This document shows positions 7,927 through 17,169 of a stretch of DNA of 64,000 nt, in pieces. The notes beneath the pieces were generated by a model. The model was not told where the DNA came from and searched no databases. It saw nothing but the letters and a program-made list of their open reading frames with translations. The position numbers were made by a program, and so were the translations under genes. Positions within the stretch are counted from its first letter, which is position 1. Each line of letters starts with the position of its first letter. Source of the stretch: Leptonema sp964619535 (GTDB lineage: Bacteria > Spirochaetota > Leptospiria > Leptospirales > Leptonemataceae); the NCBI GenBank assembly GCA_964619535.1, contig CAZUEX010000003.1, positions 1 through 64,000 on the forward strand, written 5' to 3'.

Positions 7927-9658
7927 ACGATCGCGCAGGGTCCCATCTCCACAGGAGGACCCTGCCATTCTGCCCGGCGATCACCGTACCTTCTCTTTGC
8001 ATCTCTGCCTGCAACTCACCGGCCAGACTGCCGTAGAAAAGCCGATACAGCTCGGGGCATTCTCCGTTTTCCCTGTCATAGAGATGTAACAGCGCACCGG
8101 CCGGCATGCTCTTCTCAAAAGGAGATCCTCTATAAAAGCTAAACGGAATGGGCCGGGCCCGCAAAGGCACAAGGGCCGATAGATGAAAGCTACTCTGCAC
8201 GCAGGCTCCATCCGGAATAAGCTTCACCATCCGGTCCACCTCATGATAGAGGGGATGCTTCGCAAAAAGGGAGTACGGATGATTGCCATCGCGAAGCAGC
8301 GAATAGTCAGCCACCATTCCCCCGCCAAAAACCAGGCTCAATACCAGCGGAGCACTCCACCGTCCTTTTTCGTACCTGTCAGCGATATGAGATAGCCCGC
8401 GAATGCTTCCGGCAAAGAGAAAAGGCAGCAGCGTATACGAATAGTGTGATTCGAGCAGGGCATGCCATGGCATACCCGACACCATATGCAACGACAGGAT
8501 TAGAAGAACAAGCACGGTGCCCCGCCAAGAAAAGAACACCCAGATCCCCGAAGACAGCAAAGCCCAGACATAGGTATACGGCGTTTTTCGAAACGAAGGA
8601 TAACGCCGGGCAAACTCCTGCACATCCCAGTAACTCTGCCAGTCAGGGGCACCATCGCCGGCCATCCAGAGCCGGCCAACCATGGCAATAACGGTCCAGG
8701 AAACGGCAAGCAACCCCAGTCGAAAGTACACGGATCGCCTTATACGATCGAATATGACCGATAGGTCTCCCTTCTTTCTGTATTCGTCGATGCATTCGAA
8801 AAGAAAGTAAACACCGGCGAACAGGCCCAGATAAACACCCATGTCTTCTTTAATGCCTGCATAAAGAAGAGCGATCAGCGGCCAGGATTTCTTCAGCCAC
8901 ACAGCACGCCCGGGAATGTCTTGACGATCCTGCAATCGAAGCGAAAGCAGCAACAGGGCCATCAGCGGCAAGGACAGCACTTCAAAGTGAAACGAAAGAA
9001 TCTGGCGATACAGCAAGAAGCTGTGCAGGATGGGAATCATGGCCACAGGCAGCAGCCAGCGCAGGGACGGCAGCGAACGGTATGCATAGTAACACCATAA
9101 CAGCATGCCGGCAAGCAAGGTGACAAAGAGCATTATAATATAGAAATTATGATTCACACTGTCCGAGAAAAGCATCGCCACCCGGTAGAAGGGAACGAAC
9201 AACAACAGGGATGGTGAAAAGTGGTGAGCCAGAAAGCTTCGCGAAGCTCCCGCTGCCACATACGGCGAAGGAAGAATGTCGTTCAACGACGTATGTGCAA
9301 TGGCCGTCGATACATTGGTAACATCCTGATCGGCGCTGAACATTGCCCTGCCCGCAGACAGTGTAAAAAGGAAGATATACAGGCCGAAAACCAAAATCCC
9401 TGCAACGGCGAAAAACGCCCCTGCACTGCCCTGCGTCCAACCACGCCAGTTCGGTCTCTTCCAGAGAAGAACACCCAGCAAAAGCGCCTGAAGAAGGAGC
9501 GAGGCAACGGTTCCGCCCTTGCAGAGGGGCCTGTTCTGTGCCACAAGGAAACCGGCATCAAGAACCGTACGATCGCAGAGCAGGGCAGCAATCGATGGCA
9601 GGGCAAGAGCGAAGGCGGCAAGAAAAGCAACGGCACCGATTCGAATATTCCGATTCAT
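7901..9658 (-). CDS. DUF2079 multi-pass membrane protein
   Basis: A 585-residue protein with about twelve hydrophobic segments. The early loop contains DQDVTN and the stretch LAHHFSPSLLLFVPFYR, the most conserved part of DUF2079, a family related in architecture to lipid-linked glycosyltransferases of the GT-C fold. A soluble C-terminal region begins near residue 470. Its ATG overlaps the stop of the upstream lipoprotein gene by four bases, so the two are very probably translated together and may act together at the envelope. Confidence 0.8.
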   Translation of the reverse strand: MNRNIRIGAVAFLAAFALALPSIAALLCDRTVLDAGFLVAQNRPLCKGGTVASLLLQALLLGVLLWKRPNWRGWTQGSAGAFFAVAGILVFGLYIFLFTLSAGRAMFSADQDVTNVSTAIAHTSLNDILPSPYVAAGASRSFLAHHFSPSLLLFVPFYRVAMLFSDSVNHNFYIIMLFVTLLAGMLLWCYYAYRSLPSLRWLLPVAMIPILHSFLLYRQILSFHFEVLSLPLMALLLLSLRLQDRQDIPGRAVWLKKSWPLIALLYAGIKEDMGVYLGLFAGVYFLFECIDEYRKKGDLSVIFDRIRRSVYFRLGLLAVSWTVIAMVGRLWMAGDGAPDWQSYWDVQEFARRYPSFRKTPYTYVWALLSSGIWVFFSWRGTVLVLLILSLHMVSGMPWHALLESHYSYTLLPFLFAGSIRGLSHIADRYEKGRWSAPLVLSLVFGGGMVADYSLLRDGNHPYSLFAKHPLYHEVDRMVKLIPDGACVQSSFHLSALVPLRARPIPFSFYRGSPFEKSMPAGALLHLYDRENGECPELYRLFYGSLAGELQAEMQREGTVIAGQNGRVLLWRWDPARSSNEGQVTD

Positions 9659-11226
9659 CTCTGTCCTCTCCCTGCCTGCTGTATAAACCTCACAAGGGCC
9701 CGATACTGATTCCTGTTAAAGATGTTTCGCATCACATGTACCTTCTTCTTCATCGCCGGTATGGCATTCGCTTTCATGTACTTCTGGCAGAGATCGATGG
9801 AAAAGAGATCCTCCCTGAGGTCTCTGGCATAGTCGGCCACGATTCGGTCCCTATCGGGCAACCGACCGTCGTCGAAGACCGGCCGATGAAGCTCATCATC
9901 GACGGGCAGGATCGCATAACCCACTTCAGTGTCAAGAGCGGCCGATGCTGTACAATCCCCTTTCGTAAGACAGAGCTGCATAAGCGGTCCGGACAGCACC
10001 TGAGCTGACGGCATGCACCGTTCTTGCTTTACGCAATGATTCAGCTCTTCAATACGAAACGAACGAATCAGACGCGAAATGGAATTCTTCTCAAGAAGAT
10101 TGGCAATGCGCTCGTTTACATCGGCACTGCGAGGTTGCAGCAGGACCGCCAGAGCAACGGATCCCTCGTCTGAGAGTCGCGAAAAGATCGGCATCGACAT
10201 CAGCTTCCGGTTCTTCTCTTCTGTGTCTTCAAGGGTTTCCATCCACATAAAGCGACGCGCCCCTGCTTCGGGTAAACGAACAAGTACATCTCGCTCCACC
10301 ATCGACCCCTGCCGCCCTTCCGACGGAACAAGAATACCCGGACCGAATACGGGCTCAAGCTGGCAGGGGCCACCAGAGCATGGCCTTCGCAGCGATACGG
10401 TAATTCTGTATAACCCTCGATCCAGTTGTTTAACAGATTCGATTCTGGCCTTCTCTGTCAGCTGATAACGACGTAGCATTGCAAAGTAGGGGCCGTACAG
10501 GCCTCCTTTACTGCGAACGATGAAGATGCCCAGCCGCAGAATTCGTCTCGATGAGATTCCTTCGCGTCGCAGAAGATCGAGCGCCAGGCGCGTTTCGCGA
10601 GCACGCAGGCCAAAGGGTTCAGCCATTGGATCCAGATCATCGATGTCTCGTATAGTAGAGCGCAATCTTTCGAACAGTCGTTCCAGTTTATACGGCTGCT
10701 GCAAACGATCCTGCCATACATAGGACTGTAGCACTACAAGAGCATAGGTCCTGTCCATTGCCAGCGGCCGGCGAGGACGAACCACCAGGCCACAGTTCTG
10801 TCGGTTCCGATAGCGCACCGTAACAGGCACTCGATGGCGATAACTCATGTCATACAGGAACAATGCATGAGAATCCTGTTCCGGTATCAGGTCCTCTCGA
10901 AGACCGCATGGAACCGGCACGTAGAGATGACTGCGCGGGCTGAAGCCATCAAACACCAGTGGATATCGTAAGGCATTCTGTCGCAACGGGCGCGCAGAGG
11001 CCGTTGTGGCCGGCAGGCGATAGCTACCCGTTTCAAGATCCTTCTCGAACAGCAGATCGGTCGGTAATAAGAATGCCTCTTCAGAAAAAGCCGAAAGCAA
11101 TCCTTCCTGAAAGGACGCTGCTCCTGTACAGGACTGAAAAAAGGGACTTAACAGAACAAAAAGAAAACCGACTCTACATCGAACGGTTTGAAGAAATCCT
11201 GTTCCCGACCGAAGGATTTTCTGCAT
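9655..11226 (-). CDS. Lipoprotein with N-terminal beta domain, function unknown
   Basis: The start at 11226 gives a 523-residue protein with a signal peptide (VGFLFVLLSPFFQSC) and a lipobox cysteine. An in-frame start at 11316 would add 30 residues before the signal peptide. Residues about 70-180, with VFDGFSPRSHLYVPVP and later RPLAMDRTYALVVL, resemble in layout the N-terminal beta domain of bacterial virulence-factor lipases and other Ig-like surface domains. I see no GxSxG nucleophile, so lipase activity is unlikely. It is coupled to the DUF2079 gene. Confidence 0.6.
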   Translation of the reverse strand: MQKILRSGTGFLQTVRCRVGFLFVLLSPFFQSCTGAASFQEGLLSAFSEEAFLLPTDLLFEKDLETGSYRLPATTASARPLRQNALRYPLVFDGFSPRSHLYVPVPCGLREDLIPEQDSHALFLYDMSYRHRVPVTVRYRNRQNCGLVVRPRRPLAMDRTYALVVLQSYVWQDRLQQPYKLERLFERLRSTIRDIDDLDPMAEPFGLRARETRLALDLLRREGISSRRILRLGIFIVRSKGGLYGPYFAMLRRYQLTEKARIESVKQLDRGLYRITVSLRRPCSGGPCQLEPVFGPGILVPSEGRQGSMVERDVLVRLPEAGARRFMWMETLEDTEEKNRKLMSMPIFSRLSDEGSVALAVLLQPRSADVNERIANLLEKNSISRLIRSFRIEELNHCVKQERCMPSAQVLSGPLMQLCLTKGDCTASAALDTEVGYAILPVDDELHRPVFDDGRLPDRDRIVADYARDLREDLFSIDLCQKYMKANAIPAMKKKVHVMRNIFNRNQYRALVRFIQQAGRGQR

Positions 11227-11241
11227 TCCTGGAAAAAATAA

Positions 11242-11270
11242 TTGAACTGTGAAGGTCATCCTGCTATCCA
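11242..11270 (+). promoter_or_regulatory. Candidate promoter of lipL21
   Basis: TTGAAC (11242-11247) and TATCCA (11265-11270) are exactly 17 bases apart, and the -10 box is preceded by TGC as in extended -10 promoters. The predicted 5' untranslated region is about 55 bases. The element overlaps the 5' end of the divergent lipoprotein gene. Confidence 0.4.
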
Positions 11271-11333
11271 ACAAATCGAAGGGGACATGACTCATGAAAC
11301 CCTTCATTTCGTCCATTTCAAGGAGATCAGTAC

Positions 11334-11918
11334 ATGAAGAAATTCCTCGCCCTGAGTGTCATCGCTCTTTCCATCGGCCTGACCCAGTGTGGCGGTGGCG
11401 ACTCCCGCCGAGATGCTACCACTGTCGGCGAAGCTGGCTGGGTATTTGAAGGCTGGGCCTGTGCCCCCGACGCTGCACTTGCTAAAAAGGGCATCAGCCC
11501 TGCAGAATACTGCACCGCAGATAAACCGAAAGATTACCTCTACATGAAGTTCTCGGCCGCCGCCTCTGACAGAGCCATTGATAGCGGTCGTATCGCGCAG
11601 ATGATGTCCACCTGTCGCGATGCAGCTCTGACGCAAATCAAAGGAGATGCCCTCTCAAAGATCATCGGCGATTACCTGGAACAGGCCTCCGGTGTTGCTG
11701 ACGGTCAATCCACAGGTGTGGCAATCGTTCGCCAGAGCCAGGGCCGTATCAGAGGAGCCGGTGTATACGACTGCTGTGCCATCGATAACGATACCGGTGA
11801 CTGTGTAGAACCCGGTGAAAAAGAAAACTGGGAACAATGTATGTGCGTAGGCTACATCCGCTTTCCTGGTGGCCAGAAGGCCTTTGAGACCATGGCTGAA
11901 GAAGCTCAGGCTCAATAA
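11334..11918 (+). CDS. lipL21: Lipoprotein related to LipL21
   Basis: A 194-residue lipoprotein with a short signal peptide and lipobox GLTQC (C19). From memory of the Leptospira LipL21 sequence, several blocks match: DATTVG followed by GW.FEGW, PKDY.YMKFS, the SGV.DG segment, V.QSQG, and NWE.C.C followed by FPGG. LipL21 is an abundant Leptospira envelope lipoprotein reported to bind peptidoglycan. The ATG has a strong AAGGAG site and its own candidate promoter and terminator, as expected for a highly expressed single gene. Six cysteines beyond the lipidated one may form disulfides. Confidence 0.88.
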   Translation: MKKFLALSVIALSIGLTQCGGGDSRRDATTVGEAGWVFEGWACAPDAALAKKGISPAEYCTADKPKDYLYMKFSAAASDRAIDSGRIAQMMSTCRDAALTQIKGDALSKIIGDYLEQASGVADGQSTGVAIVRQSQGRIRGAGVYDCCAIDNDTGDCVEPGEKENWEQCMCVGYIRFPGGQKAFETMAEEAQAQ

Positions 11919-11933
11919 GGCAAACTGCATAAG

Positions 11934-11966
11934 AAAGACAGAGGCTTACCTCTGTCTTTTTTTTTT
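11934..11966. terminator. Intrinsic terminator between lipL21 and the lytic transglycosylase gene
   Basis: AAAGACAGAGG (11934-11944) pairs perfectly with CCTCTGTCTTT (11949-11959) over 11 bases with a four-base loop, followed by ten T. The A-rich left flank may let it also serve the convergent gene ending at 11980. Confidence 0.88.
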
Positions 11967-11979
11967 CTGACCTGCCCTG

Positions 11980-12600
11980 TTAAAAAACGTCCGCAAGAAG
12001 GTTCCCCTTCTTCCTTTCCCATTCTTCATAGTACCGCATTCTCACGAGGCCTCTTTCCGCATAGTCGCTACGGTGCGTTGTGCCCTCCGGCTGTCCCGTA
12101 TTGTGAATGCGAAAACAGGCCTCCCAGTCCTTTTTCACGATCTGCGGAAGATAGTGACGTCGCATATAGGCCACACTCCAGAGCAGATGATACTCTCCGG
12201 CCAGGTCCTCAATCGAGCAACCCAGGTCCAGGCAGTGATAGCCCATGATCTGTGTAAGGCCATAGCTTGTTGCCAGCTCGCGAAGCTCTGCATCGGACAG
12301 TACCCGTATCTTTTCAACGGGCAGTCGACTAAACGAGCGCCCATGGTTCTTCATTTCAAGCAGGCGCTGGTACACCTTCGGCTCGAATCGCCGGCTGTTG
12401 CGATTTCCGGGGGGATGGCTTTCCAGTGAAATCAGAGCTGCGAGAAAGGAAGCGGGAATCTCTGTTCCGTCCACAGCCGTTTCAATCTCAGAATGCAGGC
12501 GATGATAGATATGGAACATGATGGCATCGTCTTCATTCCGCAAACAACCAACGAGAAGAAGCGATAACAGAAGGATGTATGTCTTTCGCGGAACGGACAT
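11980..12600 (-). CDS. Lysozyme-fold lipoprotein, probable lytic transglycosylase
   Basis: A 206-residue lipoprotein with signal peptide and lipobox LLVGC. The core shows the transglycosylase layout: the candidate catalytic glutamate in AALISLESHP, then SYGLTQIMGYHC, which corresponds to the GxxQxMP region. It would cleave peptidoglycan glycan strands from the inner or outer membrane face. The family match is distant, so catalytic activity is inferred. It lies 12 bases after a second transglycosylase gene on the same strand. Confidence 0.7.
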   Translation of the reverse strand: MSVPRKTYILLLSLLLVGCLRNEDDAIMFHIYHRLHSEIETAVDGTEIPASFLAALISLESHPPGNRNSRRFEPKVYQRLLEMKNHGRSFSRLPVEKIRVLSDAELRELATSYGLTQIMGYHCLDLGCSIEDLAGEYHLLWSVAYMRRHYLPQIVKKDWEACFRIHNTGQPEGTTHRSDYAERGLVRMRYYEEWERKKGNLLADVF

Positions 12601-12612
12601 ACCGATATCATG

Positions 12613-13164
12613 TTACGGCTGTTGCAGTGCGTTCAAGGTCTTTTTGATCTTCCGAATATAGTGGCGGGTTTCTTCATATGGCGGAATCCCCTTATAGCGG
12701 TCCACAGCACCGGGGCCCGCATTGTAGGCTGCCAGGGTCCGATCGAGGTCGCCGTAACGTCCTGCCAGCTGCTTGAGAAAACGAATGCCACCTTCCAGGT
12801 TTTCAGCCGGATCATAGGGATCCACCCCAAGCATCTCTGCCGTGCCGGGCATTAGCTGCATCAGGCCAATCGCGCCTTTCGAAGAGATGGCCTCCGGATT
12901 GCCGTTGCTCTCTGCTTTGACGACAGCGCGAATAAGATCAGGATGAACGCCCTGTTTTTTCGACTCCTCCTGAATCAGCTCTTCCAGCATGTTCGAAAAG
13001 AGAGCCGGGCCTTCTTTCTTTCCGTTCGCCTTTTCTTTGGCGGGTTCCGTCTGAGCCGGTTCGGACTGTGACACCTCCGGCTCCGAACGACGGGCCTGCG
13101 GCAGAAATCGCTCATGGATCTCCTGGATGCGTCGGTCAATCTGCAGAATTCGGTCCGGGATCAT
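12613..13164 (-). CDS. Lytic transglycosylase, SLT domain
   Basis: A 183-residue protein whose C-terminal two thirds is a typical SLT domain: catalytic E in VVKAESNGNP, then GAIGLMQLMPGTA, ENLEGGIRFL and LAAYNAGPGAV. The N-terminal third is charged and of low complexity (PEVSQSEPAQTEPAKEKANG). I chose the ATG at 13164; the longer frame from a TTG at 13200 has no support. No signal peptide is evident, which is unusual for an enzyme acting on peptidoglycan. It precedes the lipoprotein transglycosylase gene and is probably co-transcribed with it. Confidence 0.88.
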   Translation of the reverse strand: MIPDRILQIDRRIQEIHERFLPQARRSEPEVSQSEPAQTEPAKEKANGKKEGPALFSNMLEELIQEESKKQGVHPDLIRAVVKAESNGNPEAISSKGAIGLMQLMPGTAEMLGVDPYDPAENLEGGIRFLKQLAGRYGDLDRTLAAYNAGPGAVDRYKGIPPYEETRHYIRKIKKTLNALQQP

Positions 13165-13248
13165 GATATTATGTCTCGGAAGAATGGGCCTTCCACACAA
13201 GGAAAAAACTCATTGATCTCAGTGAAAATCCGCTTACTCTGCCCCTCC

Positions 13249-14157
13249 ATGACAGACAACCCTTACGCTCCGACACGTTCCTCTCTTTCCACAGATACCT
13301 TCGAGAACGTTCGGCCCCTGCACCTTGGCGGCGGCCAGATCATATCCCGGAGCTTCAAGCTGCTCAGCGAGAATTTCTGGCCTCTTATCGGCGCCTCCCT
13401 GCTGGGTCAGTTTGTCAGTCTGTCGGCCCTTTCTACCTGCTTCGGCCTTATCGTACTTCCCCATCTGCAGGCAGGATCAACCCTGGCAGGCTACCGCTAC
13501 TATAAAGGCCAGGGCCGTATCGAGAACCTTTTTGATGGGTTCCACAAATTCGGCACCGTTCTGGCCTTCGGGCTGCTGATGATCATAGCGACGGTGGTCC
13601 TGTATTATTTGCTGATCGTGGTAACCATCGGTGCGCTCGGAGTAACCATGTTCGGGGACTGGGTCGATGATCCCTTCAGTGCTGCCTTATCCCCCCTGAT
13701 TACTGCAGGATTTCTTCTCGTTCTCCTGTCATTCGTATACAGCCTGCATTACATCCAGGCACGACTTCTTTTGGTCGTTCCTCTGCTCACCTACTTTCAG
13801 CACGACCTGAAGTCAGCCATGTCAACATCATGGAAGGCAACGTCTATCAGTGCCCACACGTTAGCCATACTCTATCTTCTCGCACATTCCATCATTCCGA
13901 CCATTGGATTACTGGCCTTCTGCGTTGGTCTGATACCCGCTACAGCCTTCATCATTGCCTTTCGCGGAACGGTGGTGGGCCTCCTGCTTGACCATCTCTA
14001 TCCAGAAGAAGGCGAAGAGTCGTCCCATACAGAACCGCCGACCACGTCTGGTAATCCCCCTGAACATCCTCTTCAGAATCCTCCTCAGAACGAAGACCCG
14101 GCGCTTGGCCGGTTCAAGCCGCCTGCTTTCCCGGCCGGCGGTGATCCTTACACCTGA
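13249..14157 (+). CDS. Integral membrane protein of unknown function
   Basis: From the ATG at 13249 (302 residues; the longer frame from 13114 would overlap the divergent gene) the protein has a short soluble N-terminus, about five to six hydrophobic segments between residues 45 and 250, and a proline-rich C-terminal tail. The GYRYYKGQGRIENLFDGF loop after the first membrane pair resembles that of small bacterial membrane families such as DUF975, but I cannot assign it firmly. Confidence 0.6.
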   Translation: MTDNPYAPTRSSLSTDTFENVRPLHLGGGQIISRSFKLLSENFWPLIGASLLGQFVSLSALSTCFGLIVLPHLQAGSTLAGYRYYKGQGRIENLFDGFHKFGTVLAFGLLMIIATVVLYYLLIVVTIGALGVTMFGDWVDDPFSAALSPLITAGFLLVLLSFVYSLHYIQARLLLVVPLLTYFQHDLKSAMSTSWKATSISAHTLAILYLLAHSIIPTIGLLAFCVGLIPATAFIIAFRGTVVGLLLDHLYPEEGEESSHTEPPTTSGNPPEHPLQNPPQNEDPALGRFKPPAFPAGGDPYT

Positions 14158-14177
14158 CCATCGTCTGAGCGAGAGGT

Positions 14178-15047
14178 TTATGCAGACTGATAACTCTCGC
14201 TCAGATGGATATCGGGTTCTGTGGCGAACCGCAGAAGGATTTCGCGCCACATGAGGTCTGTCAGGATGCGTCGCTTTCTGGGCTCGCATAGATGACGGAT
14301 CGTTAGCAGAATCGCTCCTGGCCTGTATTCCACGTAGACAATCGGCCGAACGCGATTGTACTTAATCAAATACAGATCTTCAGATCGCTTCAGCCTTTCA
14401 TCGTCGGCCGATATACTTTCAAGCTTTTCAGCGGCAATGGCCTCGATGATGGTTAACGCCTTCTTCCAGTCGCTCTTCAGTGTAACCGGAACGCAAATCT
14501 CGTTCCAGTTAAAGGCAAACTCTTTGCTGGCATTCGACAGGGGATTCGTAAGCAAGGCAGAATTGGGGATGTGAATGACGCGACCCGTGCTCTGTCCGCC
14601 CATACGTGGATCTGCCGTTTCAATCATCGTGAAATCCATTAGACGAATATCAAGCACGTCACCATAGATACCGAGTATGCCCACGCGGTTACCCACCTCA
14701 AAGGGCTTGCGTACAATGACATAGACCCATCCGCTGATATTCATAAAGATCTCTTTGTTTACGATCAGGATACCGGCACCGAATAGACCGATGATGGCAG
14801 CAAGCCCCTGCAACGAAGGAAGCCACAGTGGCAGAGACACCAGAACAAAGGTCAGGAAGGCCGCATAGCCCGAGTTCATCGTCCAGTGCCTGTAAGAGAC
14901 ACGGTCCTTCATACGCCGGCGTAAGAACCGTAAAACGATCAACCGGCTGACAACGATGATGACCAGCAACAGGACCGTGTAGATCAGGTTCCTCAAAAAC
15001 GTTGTGTCGGACAGGATGGGCAAAAGCCAAGCTAACAAATCGTCCAT
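14178..15047 (-). CDS. Mechanosensitive channel, MscS family
   Basis: A 289-residue channel. Three hydrophobic segments precede the pore-lining helix and beta domain; GAGILIVNKEIFMNISGW, the loop KPFEVGNRVGI, and HIPNSALLTNPLSN follow the family pattern (the last corresponds to the VPNS motif). It releases solutes when membrane tension rises. It converges with the membrane protein gene ending at 14157. Confidence 0.88.
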   Translation of the reverse strand: MDDLLAWLLPILSDTTFLRNLIYTVLLLVIIVVSRLIVLRFLRRRMKDRVSYRHWTMNSGYAAFLTFVLVSLPLWLPSLQGLAAIIGLFGAGILIVNKEIFMNISGWVYVIVRKPFEVGNRVGILGIYGDVLDIRLMDFTMIETADPRMGGQSTGRVIHIPNSALLTNPLSNASKEFAFNWNEICVPVTLKSDWKKALTIIEAIAAEKLESISADDERLKRSEDLYLIKYNRVRPIVYVEYRPGAILLTIRHLCEPRKRRILTDLMWREILLRFATEPDIHLSESYQSA

Positions 15048-15133
15048 AAGCCCTCGATGCTGCCAGGCCGTTCCGCCGTCAACCAGTCGCTATTTAAGTT
15101 GACAGAAGGCCCGGCGGCCTGTGGTATGCGGAC

Positions 15134-15742
15134 ATGACTCGGTCTTTCCTTCGCACATGTCTCCGTATCAGCGGGCTGGTTTTGCTTTCAGCCTCGTTAT
15201 CTCATTGTGGTTACAACACAATCCAGGCTCAGGACGAACAGGTCAATGCTGCCTGGTCAGAGGTTCTCAACCAGTACCAGCGTCGATATGACCTGATACC
15301 GAACCTTGTCGAAGTGGTAAAAGGCTATGCCAAACATGAAGAAGAGGTACTCACTGCCGTTACGGAAGCTCGCTCCAGGGTTGGATCGATGCAGGTTACT
15401 CCTGAGCTGGTGAACAATCCGCAGGCCTTTCAGAAGTTCCAGGCAGCACAGGGTGAGCTTTCCGGTGCCCTGCAACGACTGATGGTCGTCGTCGAACGAT
15501 ATCCGGACCTGAAGGCCAATCAGAACTTCCGTGACCTCCAGGCACAGATCGAGGGTACCGAAAATCGCATCACGGTGGCTCGCCGGCGCTACATCCAGGC
15601 GGTACAGACCTACAATACAACGATTCGAATCTTTCCAAACGTGATCACTGCAAAGATTTTCGGCTACCAGACCAAACCAAACTTTTCGGTCGAAAACGAA
15701 GGACAGATTTCCAAACCCCCGGCGGTAAAATTTACGGACTGA
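15134..15742 (+). CDS. lemA: LemA-family lipoprotein
   Basis: A 202-residue protein with a signal peptide and lipobox LSHCG. The family signature is clear: QVNAAWSEVLNQYQRRYDLI then PNLVEVVKGYAKHEEEVL. LemA proteins are envelope-anchored helical proteins of uncertain function, often found beside TPM-domain proteins, as here. The stop TGA overlaps the start of the next gene (TGATG). Confidence 0.92.
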   Translation: MTRSFLRTCLRISGLVLLSASLSHCGYNTIQAQDEQVNAAWSEVLNQYQRRYDLIPNLVEVVKGYAKHEEEVLTAVTEARSRVGSMQVTPELVNNPQAFQKFQAAQGELSGALQRLMVVVERYPDLKANQNFRDLQAQIEGTENRITVARRRYIQAVQTYNTTIRIFPNVITAKIFGYQTKPNFSVENEGQISKPPAVKFTD

Positions 15743-16239
15743 TGATGCTTCGTTTCTTCAAACATCTATTCTCGGGGAAGTGGCTGATCCATCGCATGTT
15801 CCCCGAGTCATCCATGCTTGCCATCCGTGACCGGATTGCCGCTTCAGAGAAGAAGCATCGCGGCGAAATTGTCTTCGCCGTGGAAGCGTCCATGGATCCG
15901 CGCGAAATCCTGTCCGGAAAGACAGCCCGCGAAAAGGCCCTCGAAGCCTTTTCGCTCCTGCGTATATGGGATACCGAAGAAAATAACGGTGTCCTTATCT
16001 ATCTTCTTCTGGCCGACCATGACATTGAAATCCTCGCCGATCGTGGGTTCCATAGAGCGGCCGGCCCCGAGTTCTTTGAGCAGATCTGTCGAGAAATGGA
16101 AGCCGCCTACCGTCGTAAAGACTTCCTGAACGGCACATTGAAAGGCATCGATGCCCTGTCGCACAGACTGGAAGAACTCTACCCCCGTGACGGACGTCCG
16201 GATGAGAATGAACTGCCGGATCGGCCCGTCGTACTGTAG
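15742..16239 (+). CDS. TPM-domain protein
   Basis: A 165-residue protein with a TPM (TLP18.3/Psb32/MOLO-1) fold. The sequence RGEIVFAVEAS, then LRIWDTEENNGVLIYLLLADHDIEILADRG, matches the family core. No signal peptide or membrane segment is visible, unlike the following gene. The start overlaps the lemA stop; a second ATG directly follows the first. The gene lies in a lemA-TPM-TPM operon. The biochemical role in bacteria is not settled. Confidence 0.8.
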   Translation: MMLRFFKHLFSGKWLIHRMFPESSMLAIRDRIAASEKKHRGEIVFAVEASMDPREILSGKTAREKALEAFSLLRIWDTEENNGVLIYLLLADHDIEILADRGFHRAAGPEFFEQICREMEAAYRRKDFLNGTLKGIDALSHRLEELYPRDGRPDENELPDRPVVL

Positions 16240-16245
16240 GTCATT

Positions 16246-17094
16246 ATGCACCGATTTTTGATACGAATTGTTTCCACTGTCTTTTTTGCCTTCCTGACCC
16301 TCCTACCACAGCAGCTTCTGGCACAGATTCCCGTTCCCGAGCTAACCGGCCGCGTCGTCGATCTGACCGGAACGCTTACACCAGAACAGGTTCTGTCTCT
16401 CGACCGGGAGCTGGCCAGCCTTGAAGAGCAAAAGGGAAGTCAGATAGCCGTCCTCATGGTGGGCACCACCGAAGACGAGGTGATCGAAGACTTTTCCATG
16501 CGCGTGGCCGAGGCCTGGAAGATCGGCAGAAAGGGCGTGGACGATGGCATCCTGATAACGATTGCCAGAGACGATCGCAAGGTCCGGATCGAGGTTGGCT
16601 ACGGACTGGAAGGAGTCATCACCGATGCAACGGCAAGTCGCATCATACGCGAGAAGATGGCACCGGCCTTCCGCCAGGGGGATTTTTATGGCGGTATTCG
16701 TGCTGCTACGACCACCATTGCCCTCTTGCTGGAAGGCGAGGCCCTTCCCCCTCCTGAGCCCGAAGCAGAGTCCTCTACCGGAATCAACAATGGCTTCTTT
16801 ATCGGTTCAGCGATTGGCTCCTTTGTGATGCACTGGTTCCTTCCCACTCCTGTGGCCATTGTCGCCGCTACACTGATCTTCTGGGTCATCTCCATCTTCA
16901 CGGCAGGCTTTTCCATCGCCAATCTTCTCTTTCTTCTTTTCGCTTCGATTGTGGGAGTCAGCTGGTACCGCTTTGGCGGAGGTGGTGGCATCAGCTCCAG
17001 TGGAGGCTGGTCCGGTTCCGGCGGCTTTTCCGGTGGCGGTTTTTCGGGTGGCGGCGGTAGCTTTGGCGGAGGCGGTTCATCCGGATCCTGGTAA
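16246..17094 (+). CDS. Membrane-anchored TPM-domain protein, YgcG-like
   Basis: A 282-residue protein. A signal peptide (residues 1-26, ending LLAQ) precedes a TPM domain at about 30-170, with VVDLTGTLTPEQ, GSQIAVLMVGTTEDEVIEDFS and RIEVGYGLEGVITDA. Two hydrophobic segments follow near 185-250, and the tail is almost entirely glycine and serine. This layout is that of YgcG. It is last in the lemA operon. The tail should be flexible and low-complexity. Confidence 0.85.
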   Translation: MHRFLIRIVSTVFFAFLTLLPQQLLAQIPVPELTGRVVDLTGTLTPEQVLSLDRELASLEEQKGSQIAVLMVGTTEDEVIEDFSMRVAEAWKIGRKGVDDGILITIARDDRKVRIEVGYGLEGVITDATASRIIREKMAPAFRQGDFYGGIRAATTTIALLLEGEALPPPEPEAESSTGINNGFFIGSAIGSFVMHWFLPTPVAIVAATLIFWVISIFTAGFSIANLLFLLFASIVGVSWYRFGGGGGISSSGGWSGSGGFSGGGFSGGGGSFGGGGSSGSW

Positions 17095-17169
17095 AACCCA
17101 AATAAATCCTTGCGTACTTTCCATTTCGCCGTTTACTCGGCACCAGCATAATCGGCAGGTAGGAACACC

